A DNA stretch of 64,000 nt from Trogon surrucura (GCA_020746105.1 CM036618.1:12036501-12100500); one strand, 5' to 3'; shown: positions 23,601 through 35,204, counted from the first letter of the stretch. Numbers and translations: made by a program. Notes: generated from the letters alone by a model not told the origin.

Positions 23601-26600
23601 TTTGTAATTTCTCTTTGAACATGATTTTTTTTTTGCTACAGATATTTATTGAACTGCCCTTCTGACATTTTGGCAAAATCTTTATCTTTTGTACGCCTGT
23701 AGTGCCAAATTTTTATTTGGCATGGTGCACACAATATGATGACTTTAAGTAGTGCAGAAATTACTATGATACCTACTCTGTTGCATTTAAAGAAATCTTT
23801 TCATAAGAGGCCAATATGTTCAACTCTAACTTTTATCAGCATTTAGGCTGTTCCATGAGTAATGCCATCAGGGTTTGGGCCATCTATCAGCCAGGCTGTT
23901 AGGTTTTGATCTTGGCATTCAGCGATACAAATAATACCGAACTCAAAGCATGAGCAAATCATGAAATGTATCTTTGGACCCACTTCAAACTCAGAGTTTT
24001 CATGCAGCTTAAAATATTAAATTTGCTATATTTGATTGGCTGTTCATTAATAGAGCTTCTAGGATTCCAGCAAAAATTCCATAGCCTACCATGCTAGCTA
24101 CTGCCTAAAATGCACATATTAAAAATACAGTATCTCTTTTAAGAAATTTTTACGGAATATAAAATAAGGAACAATGACAAGAATCAAGAGATCTGAACAA
24201 TAATGTACAATGAATCCTAGTGTTGTTTCAAGGATGTCAAAGAGTAGTTTTTTAACTCTTTTCTGAGAAGTAGATTTCACCACAGATTTCCAGGATGGGT
24301 GCAACAGAAAAATAAGTTCTGTGTCTCTTTTATGGGAACCAAGTCTAAATAAGACACAGCACAAAAATGTAATCTATCATGCACTCTAAGTGGAATCAAG
24401 CACAAGACACAATAGTAAGCAGATTCTTCGTGTTGCAAAGTACTTGGTTTAGAGCTAGCTTGGATATCACTTCATTCTTCTCTCATCGCGCTTCTTCAAA
24501 AAAATTGTGATATGAGGAAGAAAATACATTGGTTTTCAAACCTTCTTGAATGTAGTTTATTGGCATTTTATTTGGTGACATGTCATTCTCTCTCTTGGTA
24601 CTGTCTGCTCTCCTTTTAAAGCCCCCTCAAGCAAGATTTTCCATTTTATAAAATAGATACTTTTTCTAAGGCCTATTTTTCCCAGAAAGAGGGAGACACT
24701 GGAAACTTTGGAGTATACAGGGAAGAACTCAGGAGAAGCAGGCCTTTTTTCTTTCTTTATTTGTTTATTTATTTATTTTTCATTTTCTTATTTATACATC
24801 TTCAAACAGAATCTCCTAATGCTGTTAACATGTGAGGATCTTTCCATCCGGGACTACACCTTACTTTGGAGATGGCGTCTCCTTAGAACCATTTCTACAT
24901 GTAGTCTTCCTCTTCTTGAACATTTCTCCTGAGGTTCATCTTGCCTCCTTTCATTTCAGTTCACAAATCATTATTTTTCCAGCCAAAGACTCCTTTATTT
25001 GGTAAGTAGCAGAGCAGAACTTTATCCACATGTTGTCACCACTGGTTTCCAAAATAGCCTATTCAAGTGGGTTGGCAAATTTCAACTAAAATATGTGTAG
25101 AACTGAAAACAATATCTGGCTTCTTGAGTTACCAGACTTAATTGTGCCAATGTATGCTTTCATTGCCTGTTGCTGTTCCACAACTTTCTCAAACATAAAC
25201 AAAACAGAGTTCCAAAATATTAGAACTTTCCAGCTTTGAGAAAGTTGTTTTCTTCCTCAAATCGGTTAAGGGATTTTCTAGCTGTCAAAGAATGGAAAAA
25301 GTGTTCAAAAATATTTTTTTCTACCCAACTGCCTTTTAATGCTTATTCCATATTCCATTTTTACCCATCGTGTTGATGCACTAGAACACATGGCAGAGTG
25401 TAGCTGCCTACTGCTGACCACCTCCGTGCAGCATCTGTATTGGCGCAACTGTCTGCCACCACAAAACTGCTAAGACGTAGCACTTGCAGGCCACTGGTTG
25501 GGTGCCCTCCTCACCCACTTAAACATAATATGTTTATGCATGCTAATTAAGAACAGCTAATACATGTTATAGTGTTGTATAATGCAGTAGAACTGAGTTT
25601 GAAGGATTTAAGAGAACTTCAGGATTTAGAATTTAGCATTTTAACCCTATCAACTATGTTGAGCTTGAAAGTCATTCCTGTAACTACCTACTTACTGTGG
25701 AGTTCTTGACTCCAACATACCACTAGACATGAGTTTATGAATGTACTCACCCATGTTTTGTTCATGTCTCATAAACTATGTTTCATAAAACTAGGTAGAA
25801 CACTCTTCAGGAATAAAAATAGCAGTGAACATCTGTGCTTTAAAATTCATGGTTCAGCAAGAAAAAAAAAATTGAATGAGAACACAATAAAGATGAGCTC
25901 AGAATGCTCCTTGTGCTAGGTAGATATGGGATTTGGAATTTATTTGATTTCTCTTTTATGACGAAGATAAGGTGTGATATTCTCTGCGAAAGATTATCTC
26001 TAACAGGGATGCTATGGAAGAGCAAAATAAAATGCCATTAGCCAAGTGAAACTTGATTTATTTTAACAATCCCAGTGAGTAGGGGTATGGTTCTCAGGTT
26101 CAGCAAAACACTAATTAAAACAGCTGCTCTGCCCTGTTTCCTTCAGTTTCCTAACTGCTTGGATTCTTCTTTATTACAATTGTTTGCAGAATTTTTGAGG
26201 CTTGAATTACGAGGGTGTGGATTAGAAGCTGACTACCCTAACTGCAACATCTGTAAACTCTTAATTTCTGCTAGAACAGGTGTCAACTTTTCCCTAGATG
26301 ACTGTCCTGCTGTTGTTCTGGTTACATGTAGCCTTGTCAACAAGTTGTTTGTCAGCTGGTTCTCTCATGTTTCTTTTCGTTCATGGCCGTTGATCAAGCC
26401 AACAACTGGAGAGGATCTAGAGTGGAATTCCCTTTAGTTCTGTGCTGGTTGATTTAAAGTGTAAACAGACAGGTCCGAGAGCAAGAAATGGTGTATGAAT
26501 AATTGTGAGTGACACTGTCATTTATGATGCTATATTTTTCAAGGAGCTGCAGATTGTAATGCATTGGAACGTTAATGCATTGGAACTAACTTGACTTCCT

Positions 26601-27130
26601 ACTTAGCAAAAGCCATAGGAATTCCCTGGATGTCTGAGTATATGTTTCACTAAAAAGGCCAATCTGATGAACACATTTCCAGTGATGTAGAATCCACTAC
26701 TGCTCTTATTGTGGTGTTCCTTTAGTGAGTGATCCTCACTGTAATTTCATGCTTGAGCTGTACTGGTCTAGTTTCCAGCTGTTGGAAGGCGTTTTACCTG
26801 CTAAAATACTATTCCCTTGCCTGATGCTATCAACTTTCTTCTTTTACAGAAAATATTTTCTTAGTGTTTGTGCCCTTGTTATGCTCATCACAGCTAAGTC
26901 CTTGTGCTTCACAAGAGGCATGTTGTTCAGTTCTTTAAAAGTTCTTGTGACAATGCTCTGAACCATCGTCAATACCTCCATCTATATATTTTAGAGCATG
27001 CTTGGTTAGTGACTAACTGTGAGACTTTCTTTAGACATGTCATGGAACAAAGAGTCCTGATGAGAGGCAGAGTATGTTAATCCAGGCTTGGTGCCACACT
27101 GATAGCTGTGTGCTTAGCTAACAGTGATCT
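20671..27130. other. Long unique AT-rich stretch
   Basis: About 6.5 kb with no recognised repeat, RNA gene or exon. It contains a TTTA-rich low-complexity tract (about 24748-24797) and a more GC-rich patch near 25380-25520 that I cannot assign. The 120-codon frame at 26075-26437 has no motif that I know. Confidence 0.5.
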
Positions 27131-27192
27131 TGTTCCAATGCCTGTTGAAATCAGTGGCTGAGCTCCCATCAGTTTTTCTGGGTCCTGGAACA
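27131..27192. repeat. Palindromic ancient repeat, copy 1
   Basis: The ends form a perfect 7-base inverted pair, TGTTCCA at 27131-27137 and TGGAACA at 27186-27192. The internal words 'cctgttgaaatcagtgg' and 'ctcccat' also occur in the copy at 28073-28126. The structure resembles fold-back sequences built around 'ccattgaagtcaatgg', which I know as old interspersed repeats in reptile and bird genomes. A degraded MITE is possible. The family is unnamed here. Confidence 0.4.
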
Positions 27193-28072
27193 GGCCCATG
27201 TTTTCAGGACTTTACAGATTTTTTAATAACAAAAGTACTTCGTGAGATTTTATGTCTGATGTGAACCTCTATTTAGCCCCAAGTGACTTATTTCTGTTAT
27301 CATTTGGAGTATCAATTCCAATTAATAAATACATAAAAAATGATTAGTAAATCTGAGATGAAGCCATTACTGTCAGCTTGTTTTTTCCATCACATATAAA
27401 AAATTCAATTTCCAGTCTTCTCACTCATTTTTTTCTACTTAACCATTGATTGTTAACTACTTGTTAATGATTTAGTATTTCCACAGCAAATTTGATTAAC
27501 TTTCTCAAATCTCATCCTGATTTGCCCCAAGCTTGGAGTCTGTGCTGGTGTCGAGGGAGTGTCTGCTTGCTCTCAAACTTAATGAGTAGGAAGTATCCTA
27601 ATATTTTATTATCACTTCATGGAAATAGAAAATATATGTGCAAATAAGCACTAAAATTGGATAGAATTGCAGCTGGCTAGCCAGAAACTCACAGGTAGGA
27701 AGGGCTCACCTGTAAGGGAGAATAGGACTCTCTGGTTCTCCCATGTAGTCAAATTCTGTCGCAGTTGCCCGTGGTGTGTAGAGAGCCTTTTTGGTGCTGG
27801 ATACAGAGCGCTACCCGTCTGCTCTCACCAGGGCCCAGGAGAAAGAGATGAGAAACCGATCTTGAAGTTTCAGGGCTGGATCAGTATTGTGCAGTGCCTG
27901 ATGTAGTAACTCCTAGGGCAGGGTAGGCTAACCCATGCTTGGCACCCCTCCACCGTTCCTGCATGGCTCCCAGGTAACAGCGGGCAGTGGGAAGCCACCT
28001 TCAAAAGATGCTGATGTTCATTCACAGTGTCCTACTGTACAGGTAAACTCTTACTGCCTGCACATGTGTGCT
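27193..28072. other. Unique sequence between the two palindromes
   Basis: Unique sequence with a somewhat GC-richer part (27660-28060). The frame at 27667-27906 has no recognisable motif. No exon is supported. Confidence 0.45.
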
Positions 28073-28126
28073 CCAAAGCCTGTTGAATTCAGTGGCCAGA
28101 CTCCCACTGCTTTCTTTGAGCTTTGG
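28073..28126. repeat. Palindromic ancient repeat, copy 2
   Basis: Outer arms CCAAAGC (28073-28079) and GCTTTGG (28120-28126) are perfect inverse complements. Inner arms CAGTGG and CCACTG also pair, with 'ccagact' between them. The words 'cctgttgaa' and 'cagtgg...ctccca' are shared with the copy 0.9 kb to the left. Both look like degraded copies of the same old fold-back repeat. Confidence 0.45.
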
Positions 28127-30713
28127 AATAAATGTTTAGGGCTTTTATGCTTTGGAATGACCCTATGCTTTCTTGGACTCCGAAGTTTCTGAATCAGTGT
28201 ACTCAGTCTGTCTCTATTTCCGCATGTTTCCATTCTTCTGAAGAAAGCAGAAAATGGAATACGAGCTGGACTGTGTGCTTACTATGTGGCAGTTGATACG
28301 TGTGCCACATACTGCTGCTGGAATAAAGGAAAAATAGGTTTATGGGCAACTTTATGGCTGTAAGAATAATGTAAGTCAAAAAAGTGCCAAGAAAATCCAA
28401 GAAAAAAATTCCAGGGATCTTTTTAACAGAATATGAAATCTCACTTAAAAAACGCTTTGATACCTCTAACAAAAAATTTTCCATTTTTCTTGTCATTGCG
28501 TGGAACAAATAATCTATTTGTTCCTATTACTCAACCCTTTCACACCCCAAGTCAAAATCACATAACTGCTGGAAGAACTCTTGATATTTCTTAAATAGGT
28601 TTTATATTAAAATCTACTTCAGTGAAGAAGTAGTAAATTTGTTTGCTCAAAATCCAGAGAGACAAAATGAGGAGTGAATATATAGGTGTGTGGTCCCATC
28701 TGTTAGACTTCATGAAATTAAATCAGGCTAGCTAAAATGACATCAGTGGCCTTATATTTTTTATCTAAGAGTGTTTTCTGGCTTTTCTTGATTCACTAAA
28801 GATCACACAGTATGTTATTCTTTGACATTAAATATCTGTGGTAACACAAACCTGCTGCCCTCACAGAATATTTTCTTTAGCATCCTTTGAAAAACAGGAA
28901 ATCTATAGGAAAATTCAGAAAAGCAAAAAAAAAACCCACTTGATAAATAGGAGTCTCAGCTTGTTTCTGTGATGAATTGTCTCCAACAACCTGGTAAGTA
29001 GGGTCATTCAGTGCATATTTCCATGATTAACTCAAATCTCATTTTAGCTTTGCAGTTCACCTTTAAATATTTAGTTTGGTTCCTGTGGACAAATGTTGAT
29101 GTTGGCTCTCTTGTCAGACTGATGAAAATGTTACACAGATGTCCTTTGGTGATCCAGTACCACTAAAAGGCTTGCAAATTGCTAAATGATGAACTCTCTT
29201 TCTCCGTCATTCTTTTGGTTGGTGGCTTTCATTTAAGATCCTTTGCTACTCATTCTGTGTGCTTCTCTAATGTCCCTGCTCTTCCTTAATGCAGTAATGT
29301 CTGTCTGAGTATTCTCTTTTCCAGACAAAACTGGCTGCATTACACTCTTCTGAGAAGACTGAATTCTATCGGTTGCTGATTAGAACTCATGATGGTGTCC
29401 TGTGTTCTGGTATCTCAAATGTTAAAGCAGATTTACAGCAGTTTTAATGGTAGCTCATACAGAGCCCATCATCTAACAGAATGCCAGTGGCTCAGCCTCA
29501 CGTGTTATTTCAGGAAATCTATTTTAGCCTGAAAAAGAATACTATTTCTCAGTCAGGTCTTTCACTTTTTTTTTTTTTGTACAAGCACATGCCCCTCCTA
29601 CCCCTCATCCCTGGAAAATGTGAAATCCTCTTTCTTCTTGTTGGTTTCCATAGTTGACTTGGTAACAAAGGCACTGTAATCTCTGGCCCTTTTCCCTGGC
29701 TGGTCTTTTGGGGAATGTCCTGCTGCATTCATTTGAACTAGTCTTTCAGTGGTTTTGAGGATCCTCAAATTGCAAGACGAGGAACAAATAGGAGAGAGAG
29801 CTGTATTCACACTGATTTAGACGCCTGGAATTAAGAGAACACTTTTCTCAGCTCACTTGCTCTATAGCCTTAACCCATCATATTCCTGCCTCATTTATAG
29901 TGCACACTGCTGTCTTTAAATGAGAGACTGGAGTTTAAGCTGTAGTTGCTTTCAAATAACTTCACCTGTTACATCACAGTCACATATGCACCTGCAGAAC
30001 ATTTGAAAGAAGAAAACTTTTGTTTTGCACTTGGTATACAAGCAGTGAAGCTACTTTGTCGAAAGGATAAGCCTGAGTTTCTTGAGAGAGCTCATGTGGT
30101 GTTCAGTCTACACCTTACTGCACCGAGGTACTTGAACCTGGCCTGTAGAAAGCTCAATGACTGAACAAAATAAGAACCATAAATCCCAACCATTTGGTGT
30201 CAGTAAAGTCCTTATAATACAATTCAGACACAGAGTCAAACATACCTTTTTACTTCTTTTCATTCAACTCAATGTTCAGTCTTGCCTATACAGATGAGAA
30301 ATAACTTTCTTCAGTGATGTGGATTCTGTACACCGTAATCGTTCGATGCATGAGAACATTTTTCAAGGAATTTATTGATTTCATGTTGTCATATATGAAC
30401 TATTTAAAAAAAAAATTTCAGTAAAACAAAGTCTCCCATGTCTTGAGCACTGCACTTAGCCAAAAATGCAATGATTTCACTTCATTTAGCAGTTAGATGG
30501 GGTGAATGACAGACACTATAGTGAAATTGTTGATGGATGAATGTGGTTTCTTTTCACCATCTATAGTTTCTTCAGTACCTCTGGTAGCTTTTGCATGTCA
30601 TTTGCTAATGTCTTATGGACAGCTTCTGAAACCTGGAGTATTATTTGTACTCTTTAAGAAAGCTCTCCTAACTTGGGTGGGTGCAGTTTCATTCTTTTAG
30701 TGCACCTAACATT
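28127..30713. other. Unique sequence, no feature recognised
   Basis: AT-rich unique sequence with a 13-T run (29566-29578). The open frames (for example 28203-28508 on the minus strand and 29598-29810 on the minus strand) are motif-free. No RNA gene or repeat family was recognised. Confidence 0.5.
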
Positions 30714-30961
30714 TTGGCCACATCTACACTGCACAACAGAGCACTGTGCTTGCAACATGTGAGCTTACACTAAAAGAGCTAGCGTGTCCACAGGGAATAG
30801 CATGGTGCTTCATAAGATACAGACCTAGCTCTAAGACACACAGCAGCTTGGAGTTACAGCAACGTAACCCCTGAGCTGAGCCCTGCTGATGAGGCTGTAG
30901 TTCAGGGGGTTGCTTGTTCAGAGTTTCTTGCGTTAGTTCTTCCTGCACTGGTGCTGTGTGG
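30714..30961. repeat. Possible degraded MITE-like element
   Basis: The left edge reads ttggccacatctacactgca and the right edge tgcactggtgctgtgtgg. The outer part is an imperfect inverted pair (ccacatctacac against gtgctgtgtgg). The interior is GC-richer than the flanks. The 'cacatctacactgca' word is one I associate with ends of old non-autonomous DNA transposons in reptiles. The match is weak, with no clear target-site duplication. Confidence 0.25.
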
Positions 30962-31966
30962 TTATGGAAATATCCCACTTCACGGTAAATCAAGGGATTT
31001 GGTACTGTTGTTTAGTTAATTGCACTGTGTTTTTCCCACGTGCTGATTGAAAGCTGACCTTGTGTTGATTAATTGATAAAAACAAACCATAATTAACATT
31101 GCTTCAGAGGCTAACTTTCATTGCTGGCAAAATGAGGTTTAACTTTATCACTTTTGTGGACTAGAGCCTGCTTATGTCAACACCGACTTTTGCCTCAGAG
31201 AATGAAAACAATAGAGTCATAGAAAGGAGAGTGCTCTTTTTCTATCAGTGTATTAAACAAAGGATAATATTAAGTTTGGATAGTGGATAAAGTTAAGCTA
31301 TGCTAATACTTATAATCAACTACCACTCTGTTGAAATTAGAAATCACGCGTTCCTGAGGTTTCTAGCTATTTTTCCTGCCAAGAACATGTAGTGCTTCTA
31401 CCAATTGCATAGTAAAAACAAGAGACAGACTTTCTTGAACTAAAGCAGCCAGTAGTTACTCTAAGTTCACCTTTAAATCACGGACACCTTGGTTATTGAT
31501 AATTTTTTAAAAAAAGACCCAGAAAGTGGAGAGATATTGCATGCTAAAGAGTGGTGAAAGCATTATGTAGTTTGAGAAATGACAACTGAACAGTGTTTTG
31601 CTGTGGTGTCAAAAATCTCGTCACAGAAAGTAACAGGGGAGTGAGTAAGCCTCTTTCTCTTCCTGATTCTTTCTCCCTGTTTCTCATTATCGGGAGGAAA
31701 TTTGCCTGCTCCCTCTGAAACTATCACCCTGTCAAACTGAAAATTTTCCATAGGTGCTGGGCTGAGGATGCCATGAGCACACCCTGGGGCCTTGTGTGCT
31801 GGGTTTGGTGAAAAAGATGGCCTCTTGGGCCTCACCTAAGCAAGAAAAATTGAAGTTTGGATTAGACAATCAGAAACACTGTTGGGATTTCCCTCCTTAA
31901 GCAATTTTCACCACTCAGCTAAGCAAAGCTGCAGCTTACCTGAACTAGTGATAGGAATTGTACTGC
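30962..31966. other. Unique sequence, no feature recognised
   Basis: AT-rich unique sequence. The 90-codon minus-strand frame at 31563-31835 has no family motif. Nothing else was recognised. Confidence 0.5.
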
Positions 31967-32030
31967 GGGAGGCTGGACTGGATGGACCAGCCAGAGGTCC
32001 CTTCCAACCAATATTTCTGTGGATCTATCA
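31967..32030 (+). mobile_element. Short CR1 3' UTR scrap
   Basis: The words 'ggaggctggactggatggacc', 'agaggtcccttccaacca' and 'atttctgtggatctat' follow the last ~60 bases of CR1 ('ggttggactagatgacctccagaggtcccttccaacc...attctgtgattct') on the plus strand. It is an old, very short fragment without tail repeats. Confidence 0.75.
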
Positions 32031-33637
32031 ACTTATACTTGTCGAGGCCTCAGTACAGACCCATTATACTAACACACTTCAGCCTGGATATTCTCTAGAA
32101 TAAAGTTCACAATGGAAAATATTTTCACAGGTGGTGCAGCGTATCCAGTGGAAGACAGCACAAAAGTAGGTATTTTCCTCTAATTATGAGGAGACAAAAG
32201 ACATAATTGCAAAGATAACATTACAGTAAAGCACAAGGTCGAAGAATAAAACTTGTGCTAAGGTCCAAGACTTCCCCATAACTGCATGATTTATCAAATC
32301 TTGGGAAAAGATGATCTATACACCACGTTTTATATCTAGATATTGCATTTTTGTTGACTGTGGGGAGAGGAGATATTGTATAGTTACTGTTTAACTTTTA
32401 GAGAAACTATGCTGATGCCTGAACCTCATATGGGATTTAAAGACTCTTTCTGGATAAACCACCTACCTCAAGCTTTTTGTAAGTTTGTTTGACCTTTCTA
32501 GAACATGTGGAGAAAAACATTGTTCTTTTTTAGCATTGAGAATGGACTTCAGACTCAGTTCTAATGTATAAAATTTCTGAAAGACAGAGTACCCTTCCTC
32601 TGTTACAGCAAATAATACAGAAGGAAATGTTTGTTAAATACTAATCCAAAAAGATCAACAACTTTCAGAGCTAAAGCACACATTTGACTTTCTAACTGTG
32701 AAGTGCTTGCTTGTATGTTAAGCCAAATAATGTTAATTTTTAGTGCTCCACCCAGTGTTACAAGATCTTTATGCTGTGTATATTTTTTCCACTTAATGTA
32801 ATTAATAACAACTTACATTTAGTCAGTTTTCTTTGCCCTAAAGATGTAAACAGCTTTATGAGCTAATTATTGAGAAATAATGGGTTTTCCATAATTACAG
32901 TGGTCATCAGCTTCCATTGCAAGGCTTTATTTTTGCCACCTTATAACTTTCATTGAAAAAAACCCACACCTTGGCCTGATAATTGCTGATTTTACTCTGA
33001 GGGCAAAGGAGAATTCTTCCGTGGAGTTTGATGAAAAACCACCAAACCACACCTAAGTTATAGGTCATTAAAAATCACTTATATTTCAAATTTTGGAATT
33101 TGGCTTGAACTTTATGTTTGACACCTTTCTCTTTATGAAAAGTGTCATTCAATCTTTAATGATGAATGGTCAAACTCTGGACCTTGCACTTCATGTCCCA
33201 TGTGAAAAGTGGTATGTCTTGAAACATATTGAACTTTGATTTAGAAGTAACAGAGTGCCTTAAAATTATTGCTGTAACTCCCATCCACACCACTGTAAAT
33301 CCTGAATGGCAATCTGCTCAAACATGGAGGTATATGTAGATGCAAAACTATTTAGCTATATCACTATTATTACTTATAACATGAAATATTTTTCCAATGT
33401 TTATTGCTCCTAGCTGAATTATTGTTCCCTCTTTTTCCTTTCCTATTGGTATCTTGTCTCAGTTTTCAACCTGTTAGAAGGTGATTTAGTGATTAACATT
33501 CCCCAAATGATTATTACTTTATTCTTTTTTTATGGATTTTTAAAGTTTCCATGTAATCCCAGAATCTGGTGGGGTTTCCCACTGTCTCTATTATAGTTAA
33601 GCAAAATACGGAATTGATCTAGACCTAACATGAGTGA
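32031..33637. other. Unique sequence with a TAAT-rich patch
   Basis: Unique AT-rich sequence. At 32795-32945 several transcription-factor-like words cluster: gtaattaata, TGTAAACA (a forkhead-type word, 32845-32852), agctaattattg and ccataattac. That is compatible with a developmental enhancer core, but such words also arise by chance in AT-rich DNA. No gene or repeat was recognised. Confidence 0.4.
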
Positions 33638-33735
33638 TCACAGAATCTCAGAATCAGAGAATGTTGGGGATTGGAAGGGGCCTCAAAGGATCATCTAGTC
33701 CAACCCCCTGCCAGAGTAGGATCACTTACAGTAGA

Positions 33736-34862
33736 TCACACAGGAATGCACTCAGGCGGGTTTTGAATGTCTGCAGAGAAGGAGACTCCACAACCTCCCT
33801 GGGCAGCCGGTGCCAGGGCTCTGTCACCCTCACAATAAAAATGCTTTTTTCTAATGTTTTTATGGAATCTTCTATGTTCCATCTTATACCCATTGCCCCA
33901 TGTCCTGTCATTGGACATCACTAAGAAGAGCCCAGCTCCATGCTCCTGACACTCACCCTTTACATATTTATAAACATTACTGAGGTCACTCCTCAGCCTC
34001 CTCTTCTCCAAGCTAAAGAGACCCAGCTCCTTCAACCTTTCCTCATAAGGGAGATGTTCCACTCCCTTCATCATCTCTGTGGCTCTGTGCTGGACTCTCT
34101 CCAGCAGTTCCCTGTCCTTCTTGAAGTGAGGGGCCCAGAACTGGACACAAGATTCCAGATGTGGCCTCACCAGGGCAGAATAAAGGGAGAGGAGAACTTC
34201 TCTCAAGCTACTAGCTACTCCCCTTCTAATACACCCCAGGATGCCATTGGTCTTCTTGGCCACGAGGGTGCTGGCTCATGGTCATCCTGCTGCCCACCAG
34301 GACCCCCAGGTCTCTTTCCCCTGTGCTGCTCTCCAACAGATCAGTCTCCAACTTATACTGGTACTTGGGGTTGTTCTTTCCCAGGTACAAGACTCTACAC
34401 TTGCACTTGTTGTAGCTCATAAAATTTCTCCCTGTCCAACTCTCTAGACCTGTCTAGGTCTCTCTGAATGGCAGCATAGTCTTCTGGTGTGTTAGCCACT
34501 CCTCCCAGTTTTGTGTAATCAACAAATTTGTTGACAGTGCTTTCTGTTCCCTCATCCAGGTCATTAATGAATATATTGAATAGTACTGGTCCCAGTACCG
34601 ACCCCTGAGGGACTCGACTAGATACAGGCCTCCAGCTAGACTCTGCCTCATTGACCACAACCCCCTGATGTATTTCCTTCAACCAGTAAACAACCCACCT
34701 CACTACTCGGTCTTCCAGATCACACTTCCTCAGTTTACCTATGAAGATGCTGTGGGAGATGGTGTCAAATGCTTTACTGAAATCCAGATAAACCATGTCC
34801 ACTGAATGACCACCATCCATCCACCTGGTTACATCTTGATAAAAGGCTATCAGGTTGGTCAA
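33736..34862 (-). pseudogene. CR1 ORF2 reverse transcriptase remnant
   Basis: ORF2 of CR1 encodes an endonuclease and a reverse transcriptase used for target-primed reverse transcription in the nucleus. What remains here, on the minus strand, is the reverse transcriptase. Motifs seen are [11 protein letters not shown] just upstream of 34862, [14 protein letters not shown] with its catalytic Asp, and [18 protein letters not shown]. The thumb-region words are [11 protein letters not shown] and [11 protein letters not shown]. The catalytic FADD box has become FVDY, which would abolish polymerase activity. The reading passes through three different frames (34862-34395, 34420-34226 and 34263-33736), so at least two frameshifts have occurred. 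The upstream part (YRPVSL, EKVMEQL) lies beyond the SINE at 35114-35183. It is a dead copy. Confidence 0.93.
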
Positions 34863-34925
34863 ACATGACTTCCCCTTGGCAAAGCCATGCTGACTGCTCC
34901 GGATGACCTTCTTATCCTTGATATC

Positions 34926-35113
34926 ATCATAGATTCATAGAATGGCCTGGGCTGGAAGGGACCTCAGAGATCATTTTAATCCAATCTCCCTGTTGTGAGC
35001 AGGGACGCCACCTCTCGGCTTGGTCAGGCAACACACATGAGAACCAAACGGGAATCGAACCCGCGACCTTGGTGTTTCAAGCACCACACTCAACCCACTG
35101 AGCTAAACCGACC
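34926..35113 (-). mobile_element. tRNA-headed SINE with CR1 tail, TguSINE1-like
   Basis: On the minus strand the element begins with a 73-base tRNA-like head (35113 to 35041). It continues through a short linker and then a CR1 3' UTR (tggtcaagccga...gcagggac.. to 'ggtcccttccagcccaggcc' on that strand), ending in ATTCTATGAATCTATG repeats near 34926. The head keeps pol III box A (TAGCTCAGTGGG) and box B (GGTTCGATTCC). The CR1-like tail would recruit the CR1 reverse transcriptase in trans. The SINE sits inside the reverse-transcriptase frame of the CR1 around it. I recall a passerine SINE family, TguSINE1, with a tRNA-Ile head and CR1 tail. The match to that architecture is good, but the name needs an alignment. 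Confidence 0.85.
35041..35113 (-). pseudogene. tRNA-Ile-derived head of the SINE
   Basis: Read on the minus strand the 73 bases align along their whole length with vertebrate tRNA-Ile(AAT). They share the GGTCGGTTTAGCTCAG start, GAGTGTGGTGC before the anticodon loop, CACCAAGGTCGCGG after it, and GGTTCGATTCCCG in the T arm. The anticodon loop reads CTTGAAA where functional tRNA-Ile has CTAATAA, so the anticodon position would be TGA. Several acceptor-stem pairs are lost. It is a pol III promoter module of a SINE, not a working tRNA gene. Confidence 0.85.
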
Positions 35114-35162
35114 TAGAGACAGAGCCGAGGACAAGTTGTTCCATGACCTTTTCAGAGATGGA

Positions 35163-35204
35163 GATGAGGCTGACCGGTCTGTAGATGAGGCTGACCAGTC
35201 AGTA
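35163..35204 (-). repeat. 21-bp tandem duplication at the CR1 truncation edge
   Basis: Two adjacent 21-base units, gatgaggctgaccggtctgta (35163-35183) and gatgaggctgaccagtcagta (35184-35204), differ at two positions. The first is part of the CR1 reverse-transcriptase sequence (YRPVSLI on the minus strand). The second lies exactly where the LINE sequence stops. It may have arisen at the 5' junction during insertion or by later slippage. Confidence 0.85.

Larger units (their letters stand above)
33638..35204 (-). mobile_element. CR1 LINE, 5'-truncated, carrying a nested SINE
   Basis: Read on the minus strand, this element starts inside the ORF2 reverse transcriptase and runs through its thumb and C-terminal region to the 3' UTR, then to cagaatc-type tail repeats at 33638-33663. 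The 3' core reads 'ggattggaaggggcctcaaaggatcatctagtccaacc' on the plus strand. It is the longest CR1 copy in the window, ~1.38 kb without the inserted SINE at 34926-35113. Reverse-transcriptase sequence resumes in the same order beyond the SINE (35114-35183). The 5' truncation point is near 35204, right after a 21-bp tandem duplication. Its wording ('agtaggatcacttacagtagatcaca') differs from that of the other CR1 copies here, so it is from a different subfamily. Confidence 0.93.

Noticed and set aside
26075..26437. 120-codon open frame as a gene
   Set aside because: No recognisable domain or splice signals; probably chance.
33940..34447. Plus-strand frames of 160 and 68 codons
   Set aside because: They are antisense shadows of the CR1 ORF2 remnant on the minus strand.
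35041..35113. A tRNA gene on the minus strand (tRNA-Ile/Ser like)
   Set aside because: The anticodon loop is CTTGAAA, several acceptor-stem pairs are lost, and the sequence is fused to a CR1 3' tail, so it is a SINE head.
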